From Variovorax sp. MHTC-1 (GTDB lineage: Bacteria; Pseudomonadota; Gammaproteobacteria; Burkholderiales; Burkholderiaceae_C): a stretch of 47,733 nucleotides of DNA. The DNA is taken from assembly GCF_003984645.1 (NCBI RefSeq), contig NZ_RWKI01000025.1, positions 1-47,733 of the forward strand. The letters are read 5' to 3'. Shown here in pieces: positions 40,173-47,733 of this stretch. The notes below the pieces were generated by a model that saw nothing but the letters and a program-made list of their open reading frames with translations, ran no database searches and had not been told where the DNA came from. The position numbers and the translations under genes are program-made. Numbering within the stretch: position 1 is the stretch's first letter; every line of letters begins with the position of its first letter.

Positions 40173-41501
40173 ATGACCACGACCCTCCGCGATGCCCACG
40201 GCCAGGCGCTTTCCACCACCGACCGCGCATCGCTTGCCGCCTACGAGCATGCGCTCGACCTGTTCCACAGCTTTCGCACCGACCCGGTCGCGGTGCTCAC
40301 GCCGGTGCTCGAACGCGATCCGGGCTTCGTGTCCGGCCAGCTGCTGATGGCCGGCATGCTGCTGACCGCCTTCGACGGCCAGCTGCACGGCATGGCGAAG
40401 GCCTGCGTCGATGCCGCGGCGGCCAGCCCGCAGAAGGCCAACGAGCGCGAGCAGTCGCTGATCGCCGCGCTCGGCGCCTGGAGCAGCGGCGACGCGCTGC
40501 GCGCCAACCGGCTGCTCGGCCGGCATCTGATCGACCATCCGCGCGATCTCTTCGCGCTGCAGCTCGCGCACCTGGGCGATCTCTTCCTCGGCCATTCCTT
40601 CATGCTGCGCGACCGCGTTGCGCGCTCGCTGACCCAGTGGAGCGCCGACGACAAGGGCTACGGCTACCTGCTCGGCATGCACGCCTTCGGCCTCGAGGAG
40701 TGCAACGACTACGCGCGTGCCGAGTCGGTCGGCCGCCGCGCGTTCGAGCTGCAGCCGCACGACAGCTGGGCCGTGCACGCAGTGGCCCACGTCTGCGAGA
40801 TGCAGGGCCGCTCGGCCGACGGCATCCGCTGGCTGAAGGCGACGCAGCGCCATTGGGCGACCGATTGCGGCATGGCGGTCCACAACCACTGGCATCTGGC
40901 GCTGATGCACATGGGAAGCGGCGAGATGGAAGCGGCGCTCGCGCTCTACGACGACGCGGTCGCTCCTGCGCCCGAAGCCATTGCGCTGAACCTCGACGAT
41001 GCCAGCGCGCTGCTGTGGCGCTTCGGCCTGCGCGGCGTCGACGTGTCGGCGCGCTGGCAGGCCCTGGCTGCACGCTGGCGCCTGCAGGCCGCGTGGGGCG
41101 TCAGCGCCTTCAACGATGTGCATGCTGTGATGGCGCTGGCCGCGGCCGGGGACGACAGCGCGGCGAAAGCGGGCATCGCGGCAATCGCCGAAGCGGCCCA
41201 CGGCCCCGCTGCGCAAGCCGCCGCCGCCGCTGCCGTCGCGCTGCCGGCCGCCAGCGCGCTGCACGCCTTCGCGGCCGGCCGCTACGCGCAGTGCGTGGAA
41301 CTGCTGCTGCCCGTGCTCGCCGCCAGCAGTCCGCTCGGCGGCAGCCATGCCCAGCGCGACCTGCTGCATCTCACGGTGATCGAGGCCGCGTCCCGCGCCG
41401 GCGACCGCGCGCTCGTGCGCGCCATGGGGGATGAGCGGGCAGCGCGCAAGGCCGTCGTTGCAGCCAGGCCCGCGCGGGTCGAAGACCATGTGGCGGCCTG
41501 A
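40173..41501 (+). CDS. TTC38-like tetratricopeptide protein, paralogue 1
   Basis: A 442-residue soluble protein built of helical pairs, matching the TTC38 family found in bacteria and animals, with no known biochemical role. Beyond TPR-like helices it has sharp conserved blocks: GMHAFGLEE (His170), HAVAHVCEM (His202, His206), HNHWHLAL (His237, His239, His241), FNDVHAVM (His317) and GGSHAQRDLL (His392). AGGA precedes the start. Divergent from the GlxA regulator. Its 3' end overlaps the DUF2917 gene by 14 bases. A paralogue lies at 46033-47349. Confidence 0.88.
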   Translation: MTTTLRDAHGQALSTTDRASLAAYEHALDLFHSFRTDPVAVLTPVLERDPGFVSGQLLMAGMLLTAFDGQLHGMAKACVDAAAASPQKANEREQSLIAALGAWSSGDALRANRLLGRHLIDHPRDLFALQLAHLGDLFLGHSFMLRDRVARSLTQWSADDKGYGYLLGMHAFGLEECNDYARAESVGRRAFELQPHDSWAVHAVAHVCEMQGRSADGIRWLKATQRHWATDCGMAVHNHWHLALMHMGSGEMEAALALYDDAVAPAPEAIALNLDDASALLWRFGLRGVDVSARWQALAARWRLQAAWGVSAFNDVHAVMALAAAGDDSAAKAGIAAIAEAAHGPAAQAAAAAAVALPAASALHAFAAGRYAQCVELLLPVLAASSPLGGSHAQRDLLHLTVIEAASRAGDRALVRAMGDERAARKAVVAARPARVEDHVAA

Positions 41502-41733
41502 AGGACGCAGCCTGACCATCGCGCACCAGCGCAGCCATCGGCTCTTGCGCTCGCGCGGGCGCCGCATCGGCTGCGTCGAGGGCGTTGTCTGGGTCACGCT
41601 GGACCGGGACGAACGGGACATCGTGCTCGACGGCGGCGAATTCTTCGTCGTCGATTGCGATGCGCCGGTCTTGATCTTTGCCTTGCGAGGGCCGGCGGTG
41701 GTGGACATCGCCGGCGCCGGCCGCCATGGATAG
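41488..41733 (+). CDS. DUF2917 protein
   Basis: An 81-residue protein with the DUF2917 pattern: a leading LLRSRGRRIGCVEGVVWVTLD strand pair (shortened here) followed by DIVLDGGEFFVVD, a small cupin-like beta fold of unknown role. It overlaps the TTC38-like gene by 14 bases and the LysR gene by eight bases, so all three are translationally linked. DUF2917 genes next to LysR or AraC regulators suggest a regulatory accessory, which is inference. Confidence 0.75.
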   Translation: MWRPEGRSLTIAHQRSHRLLRSRGRRIGCVEGVVWVTLDRDERDIVLDGGEFFVVDCDAPVLIFALRGPAVVDIAGAGRHG

Positions 41734-42625
41734 CCTGCAGCTCATCCACACCTTCAGGGAGGTCGCCGCGCGCGGCAGCTTCTCGCGCGCGGCCACGCGG
41801 CTGCGCATCTCCAAGCCCACGGTCAGCAAGCATGTGGCGGAACTGGAGAAGCGCTTCGACGTGCGCCTGCTGAATCGTTCCACGCGCGCCGTGAGCCTGA
41901 CCGATGCCGGCCAGGTGCTGCTGGAACGCAGCGCGCCGCTGATCGAGATGGCGGCGCTGACGCGCGCCGAGCTGCAAGGCCATGCGAGCCGGCCGCGCGG
42001 ACGGCTGCGCGTGACGGCGCCCTACGGCCTGGAGCGCACTGCGTTCCCCGACATCCTGGGCGAGTACATGCGCTCGCACCCCGATGTGCACATCAGCCTG
42101 CGCGTCACCAACGGCGCCGTCGACCTGGTGGAAGACGCCTGCGACATCGCGCTCCGGCTCGGCCGGCTGCGCAACGACAACCTGATCGTGCGGCGGCTCG
42201 CGCGAGTCGACTGGGTGCTGTGCGCGACGCCGCAGTACTGGGCCAGGCGCGGCATGCCGGCGCACCCCGAGGACATGCGCACGCACGAGGTGCTGAGCTT
42301 CATCTCACGCGCAGGCAGAGCGCTGCTGCCCTTCGAGGTCGATGGCCAGGCCTGCGAGGTGCCCGTGACCAGCCGCATGGAATGCAACGAGCCCTCGGCA
42401 CTGGTCGGCATTGCGCTGAGCGGCCTCGGCGCCGTGGCGGTGCCGGCGGTGCTCGCCCGCCCGCACCTCGAACGCGGCGCCCTGGTCCCGGTGCTGCGCG
42501 ACTTCATGCCGCGCGACATCTGGTTTCACGCCGCCTATGCGCAGCGGCGGCACAACAGTGCGGCGCTGCGGAGCTTGCTGGGATTTCTGGAGCGGCGGAT
42601 CGCGGCGCCGGCGCTGGCCTGCTAG
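41726..42625 (+). CDS. LysR family transcriptional regulator
   Basis: A 299-residue LysR-type regulator. Helix-turn-helix at residues 17-45 (GSFSRAATRLRISKPTVSKHV), then the substrate-binding-like domain with the RGRLRVTAPYGLER opening of the CrgA/DsdC-like subgroup. It is last in an overlapping trio with the TTC38-like and DUF2917 genes, not divergent from a target as most LysR genes are. The target may be the same operon or lie elsewhere. Confidence 0.92.
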   Translation: MDSLQLIHTFREVAARGSFSRAATRLRISKPTVSKHVAELEKRFDVRLLNRSTRAVSLTDAGQVLLERSAPLIEMAALTRAELQGHASRPRGRLRVTAPYGLERTAFPDILGEYMRSHPDVHISLRVTNGAVDLVEDACDIALRLGRLRNDNLIVRRLARVDWVLCATPQYWARRGMPAHPEDMRTHEVLSFISRAGRALLPFEVDGQACEVPVTSRMECNEPSALVGIALSGLGAVAVPAVLARPHLERGALVPVLRDFMPRDIWFHAAYAQRRHNSAALRSLLGFLERRIAAPALAC

Positions 42626-42707
42626 CAGCGGGGGAGAGTCCTTCGTCGCGGCGGCCGCGCGCGACGCGCACGATTTCTCCCAACTCGCAGCGCGGGCTCG
42701 CCCACGC

Positions 42708-43820
42708 TTACTGCACGAACCGGTTGCCGCGCGACAGGATGGTCAGGTCCACCATCGTGCTGCCGTGGCGGCTGGTCGGCGAGTAGGTGAGCACGTAGCC
42801 ACCGAGGTCCACGCGGCCCAGCGTGCCCATGGCCTGCAGCACGCTCTCGCGCGTGGCCTTGGCGCCGCCGGCCTTCTTGAGTGCGACCAGCAACGTCTTG
42901 GCGGCGATGCACGACTCCAGCGAGGTGTAGTTCAGCTTGCCGCCGTTGAACGCGGTCAGCGCCTCGGCGCAGCTCTTCACCACCGGCATCGCCACCTGGT
43001 TCGAGATGCGCGGCGACGGAATCACCTGCGACACCACCGTGCCGCGCGCCACGCCGCCCAGCGACTCGGCCAGCTCGTCGGGGTTGACGAAGGACAGCGC
43101 GGCCACCGGCACCTGCTGCGGTTTGCCTTCGACGGCCTTGAAGTAGTCGCCGACCTGGCTGAACTGCGTGGTCGCGAGCACGTAGTGCGGCGCGTCCTTC
43201 ACCAGCGCCTCGACCGTGGCGGGCTCCATGGCCGCGCCGCGCTTGGTCGCCACGCCCTTGGGCTTCGGGAGGCCGGCTTCGGTGAACGCGGCGGCCGCGG
43301 CCTCGTAGTTGCTGCGGCCCACCTCGTCGTCGTAGTGCAGGATCACCCCCTTGTCGGAGCCGACCGTGCGCTTGGCCTCCATCACCTTGACCGCCTCGTC
43401 GCGATACGAGGCGCGGATGGTGTAGACGTTGGGATGCTTGCGCAGGCTCAACGAGCCGCTGAAGGGGGCGAAGAACAGCACCTTGTTCTGCTCTGCCAGC
43501 GGCAGTGCGTCGAGACTGTTGGTCGCCGAGTTGTAGCCGAACAGCACCATCGCGCCATGCTGGCCAAGCAACTGCTGCGAGTTCTCGAGCGCGCGCTGCC
43601 GGTTATTGGCGTTGTCCAGCGTGACCAGCTTGATGGCGCGGCCCAGCTCGTTGCTGGCGTTCGCCCTGGCAAACACCGCGAGTGCGCCGTCGCGCATGTC
43701 GCGCCCTATGTCGGCATTGCTGCCGCTCAAGGGGACCGACTGGCCGATCACGATGTCCTGTGACCAAGCAGGCTGAATCGCCGCCAGCACGAGGGCCATC
43801 GGCGCGAGAAATCGTTTCAT
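42708..43820 (-). CDS. ABC transporter substrate-binding protein, branched-chain amino acid (LivJ) type
   Basis: A 370-residue type I periplasmic binding protein with a signal peptide (MKRFLAPMALVLAAIQPAWS). Typical features are IVIGQSVPLSGSNADIGRDMRDGALAVF near the start and LVTLDNANNRQRALEN. Members bind branched-chain amino acids, amides, urea or aromatic acids. No livHMGF permease or ATPase genes are nearby, so it is an orphan receptor. GAGGAG precedes the start. It meets the LysR gene tail to tail, with about 80 bases between. Confidence 0.9.
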   Translation of the reverse strand: MKRFLAPMALVLAAIQPAWSQDIVIGQSVPLSGSNADIGRDMRDGALAVFARANASNELGRAIKLVTLDNANNRQRALENSQQLLGQHGAMVLFGYNSATNSLDALPLAEQNKVLFFAPFSGSLSLRKHPNVYTIRASYRDEAVKVMEAKRTVGSDKGVILHYDDEVGRSNYEAAAAAFTEAGLPKPKGVATKRGAAMEPATVEALVKDAPHYVLATTQFSQVGDYFKAVEGKPQQVPVAALSFVNPDELAESLGGVARGTVVSQVIPSPRISNQVAMPVVKSCAEALTAFNGGKLNYTSLESCIAAKTLLVALKKAGGAKATRESVLQAMGTLGRVDLGGYVLTYSPTSRHGSTMVDLTILSRGNRFVQ

Positions 43821-44115
43821 GTCGCTGTCTCCTCGAGAGCTTGTTGTGGCGTGCGCCCTCTGCACGGCCACTGAGGGGCAGTGGCGGAGCTAGATTAGCA
43901 GCGGGGTCGGGGGGAGTAACACCTTGTGGTGACAACGCGTCGGGGAAGGTGGAAAGTAAGTCACATTGCGGGGCGCTAGTGGGCAGCTGGCTGGGGAACG
44001 CCGAAATGGGTGCGAATGGGTTGATCAATGCCCAGGGGGCTGCAGGGCAGGGCCATCGAAAGGGAGAACTGCCTCGCCTTTGGTTTCTGGCAAGAGCATG
44101 CTTTGCCATGACGCG
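43821..44115. other. Intergenic stretch without a supported gene
   Basis: About 295 bases between the orphan binding-protein gene and the small hypothetical gene. It should include the binding-protein promoter at its left end. I see no reading frame with a good start and family match, no tRNA and no clear hairpin terminator. It marks the left border of a disturbed region with transposase and acetyltransferase remnants. Confidence 0.5.
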
Positions 44116-44373
44116 TTAGATGTCTAGTGAGAGTAGCCGTAGTGCGATCCAGCCCGACGGCGTGATTTTGTCCACTACGACCTCAACCTGCGGGCCTCCA
44201 CCCAGCGGGATGAACTTGCGTCTCAAGGATCCAATGGATGCAGCGACACCTTGAGCAGCCTGAATCTTTCTTTGACGCCGCGCTGTCTTCGCAATTCCGT
44301 CCCTCGTTGCATGTTCGCCCAGATACGCGGACATCAGCTGCCTCCACCAGAGTTCCGCGGTGACGATCGCCAT
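44116..44373 (-). CDS. Small hypothetical protein
   Basis: An 85-residue basic protein (MAIVTAELWWRQLMSAYLG ... RRKFIPLGGGPQVEVVVDK). No family is recognised. The start at 44373 has an excellent GGAGAAGGG six bases upstream, the main support for the gene. Base composition in this stretch is lower in GC than the surrounding genes, consistent with acquisition from another source. It sits beside an IS110 remnant, so it may be a passenger or a gene fragment. Confidence 0.45.
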   Translation of the reverse strand: MAIVTAELWWRQLMSAYLGEHATRDGIAKTARRQRKIQAAQGVAASIGSLRRKFIPLGGGPQVEVVVDKITPSGWIALRLLSLDI

Positions 44374-44496
44374 TTGCCCTTCTCCAAGCTCCGACTGCTC
44401 CAACTCCGAAAAGCTGCGCCAAGGTCGGTCGTCGCGATGAGCTGCCGGTAGAAGTCGCGGAAGTGGCCGAGTAGCTCAGCCGGCTGGCGCGGGGCC

Positions 44497-44700
44497 GGCC
44501 TGGCGCTGCCGCACGCCGCGCAGCAGATTGCCTTCCGGGAGTACCTGCACGCGGTCAGCGAGTCGGGGCGCGCATCGCACGCCTGGAGCAGTCGCTGCGC
44601 GATGCGCTGGCGGACTGGCCGCTGGCGCCGGTGGTGGCCGCGCTGCAGGCGCTGCGTGGGGTGCAGGTTTTGCCGCGATCACGCTGGTGGCCGACGGAAC
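44497..44700 (+). pseudogene. IS110-family transposase remnant with two frameshifts
   Basis: Three short segments in successive frames match the central part of IS110/IS116/IS902 transposases: LALPHAAQQIAFREYLHAV (44500-44568), then RIARLEQSLRDALADWPLAP and VVAALQALRGV after a frame change near 44568, then FAAITLVAD after another near 44670. Both ends of the transposase and any element ends are gone. It is a decayed insertion-sequence scar. Confidence 0.7.
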
Positions 44701-44714
44701 GCGACAGCCCGCGC

Positions 44715-45074
44715 GTCCCCGTCCGTAACCATGCTTCCCAGGCCAAGCGATACAGGACCTGCCTTCAGCGGATGACCAGCCGGCACGAGCGGATGATCGA
44801 AGTCATCGGAGGCCGTTCGCGTCATCCCAAGCTTGGACATCACAGCACGAGAACGCGCGTTGCCAGGCACGGTCAGCGCCACGATTTCAGATAGATCAAC
44901 GATTTCGAAGCCGAACTCCAGGGCTGCTTGAGCTGCCTCGGTGGCGAAGCCTTGTCCCCAGTATGGGCGAGCCAAGCGCCAGGCCGCACTATTCCACGAC
45001 ATGAACGCCGAGGTGCGAGAACGCACATCTCCGAGGCCCTTTGCGGGCGCAAGCTTCATCCCACACCAACCCAT
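44715..45074 (-). pseudogene. GNAT (RimJ/RimL-type) acetyltransferase remnant
   Basis: The minus strand encodes AAWRLARPYWGQGFATEAA, the acetyl-CoA-binding block of RimJ/RimL-like acetyltransferases, then EIVALTVPGNARSRAVMSKL and DDFDHPLVPAGHPL. The usual C-terminal VLYRL appears only after a frame change near 44757 (QVLYRLAWEAWL). About half of the normal N-terminal domain is missing or scrambled, with only a possible trace (GGIEIHGSLNLDRVGF) in another frame at 45056-45130. It is best read as a broken gene next to the transposase scar. Confidence 0.65.
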
Positions 45075-45191
45075 TCAAGCACTTGAAGGAACCCAACTCT
45101 ATCGAGATTGAGACTGCCATGAATCTCAATGCCGCCGAAGAGCTCGCCCGCGACGTATCCCGATCCCCCACCCACTCCTGAGGAACCCTCG

Positions 45192-46016
45192 ATGAAACTC
45201 ACCCTTCGCCAGATCCAACTCCCCGGCCGCGTGCGGCTCGAGTTCGCCGAACAGGGCGGCCGCTCCAGCACGCCGGTCATCGCGCTGCACGGCGTGACTG
45301 ACTCGTGGCACTCCTTCGAGCCGGTGCTGCCCCACCTGCCATCCGAACTGCGCGTGATGGCGCTCACCCAACGCGGCCATGGCGACAGCGACAAGCCGGC
45401 CGGAGGATACCGGCCCGCCGACTTCGCCGCCGATATTGCGGCCTTCATGGACGTGATGGAGATCGAGCGCGCGGTGCTCGTCGGCCACTCGATGGGAAGC
45501 GTCAACGCGATGCGCTTCGCGATCGACCACCCGTCCCGGGTCGCCGGCCTGCTGCTGGCCGGCACGATGCCGTGGTTCGGCCGGCCACCCGAGCTGGTGG
45601 CGTACCACCGCGAGCACATCGTGCCGCTCGCCGACCCGGTGCCCGTCGCCGTCGCCCGCGACTTCCAGCAGAGCACGCTGGCCCGGCCGATCGCCGCTTC
45701 GATGCTCGAGCGCTTCGTCGCCGAGAGCCTGAAAGTCCCGGCGCATGTCTGGCGCGCCGCCTTCGCCGGCTTCATCGGCGACGACTTCTCGCCGCGCCTG
45801 CGCGAGATCGAGGTGCCCACGCTGATCGTCTGGGGTCGGCACGATGCGTTCTGCTCGGCTGCGGACCAGGAGGCGATGCTGCGCCTGATCCCGACCGCCC
45901 GGTTCCTCGAGTACGCCGACGCCGGGCACGCGATGCACTGGGAGGAGCCGCAACGCTTCGCACTCGACCTGAGCCGCTTTGTCGCCTCGGTCGCCGTCGG
46001 CGCGGCCATCGGCTGA
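45192..46016 (+). CDS. Alpha/beta hydrolase
   Basis: A 274-residue alpha/beta hydrolase with a complete core. HGVTDSWHS provides the oxyanion region, GHSMGSVNAM the nucleophile Ser, GRHDAFCS the Asp and AGHAMHWE the His. No signal peptide is seen. GAGG lies just before the start at 45192. It is followed after 16 bases by the second TTC38-like gene, so the two probably form an operon. The substrate is unknown; esterase or lactonase-type activity is the default expectation. A 20-codon frame (45120-45182) precedes it and could be a leader peptide, but support is weak. Confidence 0.9.
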   Translation: MKLTLRQIQLPGRVRLEFAEQGGRSSTPVIALHGVTDSWHSFEPVLPHLPSELRVMALTQRGHGDSDKPAGGYRPADFAADIAAFMDVMEIERAVLVGHSMGSVNAMRFAIDHPSRVAGLLLAGTMPWFGRPPELVAYHREHIVPLADPVPVAVARDFQQSTLARPIAASMLERFVAESLKVPAHVWRAAFAGFIGDDFSPRLREIEVPTLIVWGRHDAFCSAADQEAMLRLIPTARFLEYADAGHAMHWEEPQRFALDLSRFVASVAVGAAIG

Positions 46017-46032
46017 TCCGGAGGGCCCGACG

Positions 46033-47349
46033 ATGACCGTTCTTATCGACGCCCTGGGACATCCGGTGAGCGGTGCCACCGCCGCCGCGATCGACCACTA
46101 CGATCAGGCCGCGCACGAGATGTGCTGCCTGATCGGCGACCCGCTCGCGACGATCGACCGTGCGCTCGCCGAGGCGCCAAGCATGTCGATCGCGCACACG
46201 CTGCGTGCCTGGCTGCACCTGCTCGGCACCGAGGCGCCGGCGCTCGCGACCGCGCGCGAGGCGGCCGAAGCCGCGGCGCGCCACGCCGGAACCGATCGCG
46301 AGCGGATGCATGCTCGCTCCGCCGCGCTCGTCGCCGCCGGCCGCTGGCGCGACGCCGCGCGCGTGCTGGAGGACCTGTCGGCGCAGCACCCGCGCGACCT
46401 GCTCGCGCTGCAGGCCGGCCACCAAGCGGACTTCTTCACCGGCGATTCACGCATGCTGCGCGACCGCATCGCGCGCGTGCGGCCGCACTGGAACGACGCG
46501 ATGCCGGGCCACCATGCGGTGCTCGGCATGCACGCCTTCGGGCTCGAGGAGACCGGCGACTATGCGCAGGCCGAGCGCACCGGACGCCGGGCGATCGAGT
46601 TGCAGCCGCGCGACACCTGGGCCTGGCATGCGGTGGCGCATGTGCACGAGATGCGCAATGCGCCGAAGGACGGCATCGCCTGGCTCGAGCCGAATGCGGT
46701 GCACTGGTCGCGCGACAGCTTCTTCGCGGTGCACAACTGGTGGCACCTGGCGCTGTTCAAGCTCGAGCAGGACCGGCACGACGAGGTGCTCGCGATGTAC
46801 GACGCGTCGATCGGCGGGCCGGGCTCGGGGGTCGTGCTCGACATGATCGACCAAAGCGCACTGCTGTGGCGCCTCGCGCTGCGCGGCGTGGACGTCGGCG
46901 ACCGCTGGCAGCCGCTGGCCGAACGCTGGGCGCCGCATGCCACCGCGGGCAACTATGCGTTCAACGACCTGCACGCGATGATGGCCTTCGCGAGCGCCTG
47001 GCGCAGCGATCTCGCCGCGCAGCTGCGCGAGACACAGCGTGCCGCGCTCGCCGGCGACGGCGACGCCCGCGCCTTCACCGCCGAGGCTGGCGAGGCAGCG
47101 ACGTGCGCCGTGCAGGCCTTCGTGGCGGGCGACCACGCGACGGTCGTCGCGCTGCTGCGGTCGATCCGCTCGAGTGCGCATCGCTTCGGCGGCAGCCACG
47201 CTCAGCGCGACCTGCTCGACCTGACGCTGATCGAGGCGGCGCTGCGCAGCGGCGATCGGCCACTCGCGGCAGCGCTAGCGGCCGAGCGGGCCGCGATGCG
47301 ACCGGCGAGCCCGCTCGCTCAGCGCTTCGTCGCGCGAGCCGCGGCGTGA
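46033..47349 (+). CDS. TTC38-like tetratricopeptide protein, paralogue 2
   Basis: A 438-residue protein of the same family as the product of 40173-41501. All main histidines recur with a constant offset of three: GMHAFGLEE (His167), HAVAHVHEM (His199, His203), HNWWHLAL (His234, His238), FNDLHAMM (His314) and GGSHAQRDLL (His389). His239 of paralogue 1 is Trp236 here. The first 60 residues differ between the two. It directly follows the alpha/beta hydrolase gene. Its divergence from paralogue 1 suggests separate origins rather than a recent local duplication. Confidence 0.88.
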   Translation: MTVLIDALGHPVSGATAAAIDHYDQAAHEMCCLIGDPLATIDRALAEAPSMSIAHTLRAWLHLLGTEAPALATAREAAEAAARHAGTDRERMHARSAALVAAGRWRDAARVLEDLSAQHPRDLLALQAGHQADFFTGDSRMLRDRIARVRPHWNDAMPGHHAVLGMHAFGLEETGDYAQAERTGRRAIELQPRDTWAWHAVAHVHEMRNAPKDGIAWLEPNAVHWSRDSFFAVHNWWHLALFKLEQDRHDEVLAMYDASIGGPGSGVVLDMIDQSALLWRLALRGVDVGDRWQPLAERWAPHATAGNYAFNDLHAMMAFASAWRSDLAAQLRETQRAALAGDGDARAFTAEAGEAATCAVQAFVAGDHATVVALLRSIRSSAHRFGGSHAQRDLLDLTLIEAALRSGDRPLAAALAAERAAMRPASPLAQRFVARAAA

Positions 47350-47379
47350 TCGATGCCTGCACGGCCGGCCCCCGGGCCG

Positions 47380-47610
47380 GCGACGGCACGCACAATCGCG
47401 GTCAGCGCGAGGGCGTCGGCGAGGTAGCGCGATTCGAGGTGCGCGGCGCCGGGTCGAGCGTCTCGCCGCGGGCCCGGCGCGTCAGTTCGTCGGTGTCCCA
47501 CCGCGAGGCCTGAGCTGGCTCCAAACGTTCGTGCACAGCCAGTCAAACACCGGGGCCAGGTCCCTGGCGGCGATACGCGCGTCGAGGTCGGGCAGCGCGC
47601 GGCGCAGCGT
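47380..47610 (-). pseudogene. C-terminal remnant of an M32 carboxypeptidase
   Basis: On the minus strand three segments in three frames fit the end of Taq-type M32 metallocarboxypeptidases: RALPDLDARIAARDLAPVFD followed by WLCTNVWSQ, then WDTDELTRRARGETLDPAP, then AHLESRYLADAL. The catalytic HExxH part would lie upstream, at higher coordinates, and is not seen in the remaining window. Two frame changes in under 250 bases mean this is not a working gene. The rest of 47350-47733 shows no other gene I can support. Confidence 0.6.
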
Positions 47611-47733
47611 GGTCCCGGTGACATCGAAGAGGCTCCTCAACGAAGGAGCGGAGATGCAGGAACCGCGGCTCCCGGCGAAAAACCGGAGTGCGACCACGCG
47701 CGATCCGGTTGCGACAAGCGTTTGAAGGGCCAG

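Noticed and set aside
44679..45074. Reading the acetyltransferase frame as an intact 131-residue gene
   Set aside because: It lacks the N-terminal half of the GNAT fold, and the expected C-terminal VLYRL lies in another frame.
45120..45182. A 20-codon frame just before the alpha/beta hydrolase gene, as a leader peptide
   Set aside because: It has no clear ribosome binding site and no recognisable features. Kept only as a remark in the hydrolase entry.
1..47733. CRISPR arrays, rRNA, tRNA and prophage genes
   Set aside because: No regularly spaced repeats, no cloverleaf with a CCA-type end and no phage structural or integrase genes were seen on either strand.

Overview
The window is GC-rich, densely coding DNA from a betaproteobacterium. 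It most resembles Burkholderiales, family Comamonadaceae, and probably Variovorax or a close relative. Reasons are the two orphan Bug/TctC receptors, the phasin, the mnmG-rsmG-parA-(hydrolase)-parB and minCDE gene orders, and short structured intergenic repeats of a type I associate with that family. The genus is inferred from memory of protein families, not from a search.

Layout. 1-4.8 kb: edge of an unknown gene, a copper-chaperone-like protein, an Old Yellow Enzyme reductase divergent from an MFS transporter, a Beta-class glutathione transferase, a DUF1328 membrane peptide and a transglutaminase-like protease. 4.9-10.6 kb: chromosome segregation block mnmG, rsmG, LysE exporter, parA, a small hydrolase and parB, with two parS-type sites inside mnmG and rsmG. 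This is probably the centromere-like region near the replication origin. 10.6-17.2 kb: CsgG-like lipoprotein and terminator, FAD-linked oxidase, cobalamin adenosyltransferase, small secreted proteins, phasin, and a TetR regulator with two matching operators controlling itself and a 37-residue peptide plus hydrolase. 17.2-19.2 kb: minCDE, with a structured repeat between minC and minD.

19.4-30.8 kb: uracil permease, hotdog thioesterase and AsmA-like protein. Then come a LysR regulator divergent from an aminotransferase, a Bug receptor and a 762-residue relative of the N,N-dimethylformamidase large subunit (no small subunit seen), facing a PLP-dependent dehydratase. An HxlR regulator with two near-identical palindromic operators is divergent from a carboxymuconolactone-decarboxylase-like gene. 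30.8-33 kb: three poorly characterised proteins. 33-38.6 kb: a compact catabolic cluster (beta-keto acid cleavage enzyme, Bug receptor, 3-hydroxyacyl dehydrogenase, feruloyl-CoA-synthetase-like ligase) divergent from a Crp/Fnr regulator.

38.6-43.8 kb: GlxA-type AraC regulator divergent from a TTC38-like protein, DUF2917, LysR and an orphan branched-chain-amino-acid-type binding protein. 43.8-47.7 kb: a scarred region with an IS110 transposase remnant and a broken acetyltransferase, followed by an alpha/beta hydrolase, a second TTC38-like paralogue and an M32 carboxypeptidase remnant.

Leads most worth testing: the DMFase-like amidohydrolase cluster, the beta-keto acid cleavage cluster whose enzyme lacks one canonical zinc histidine, the two TTC38-like proteins with identically spaced conserved histidines, the TetR and HxlR operator pairs, and the structured repeats placed directly after stop codons.
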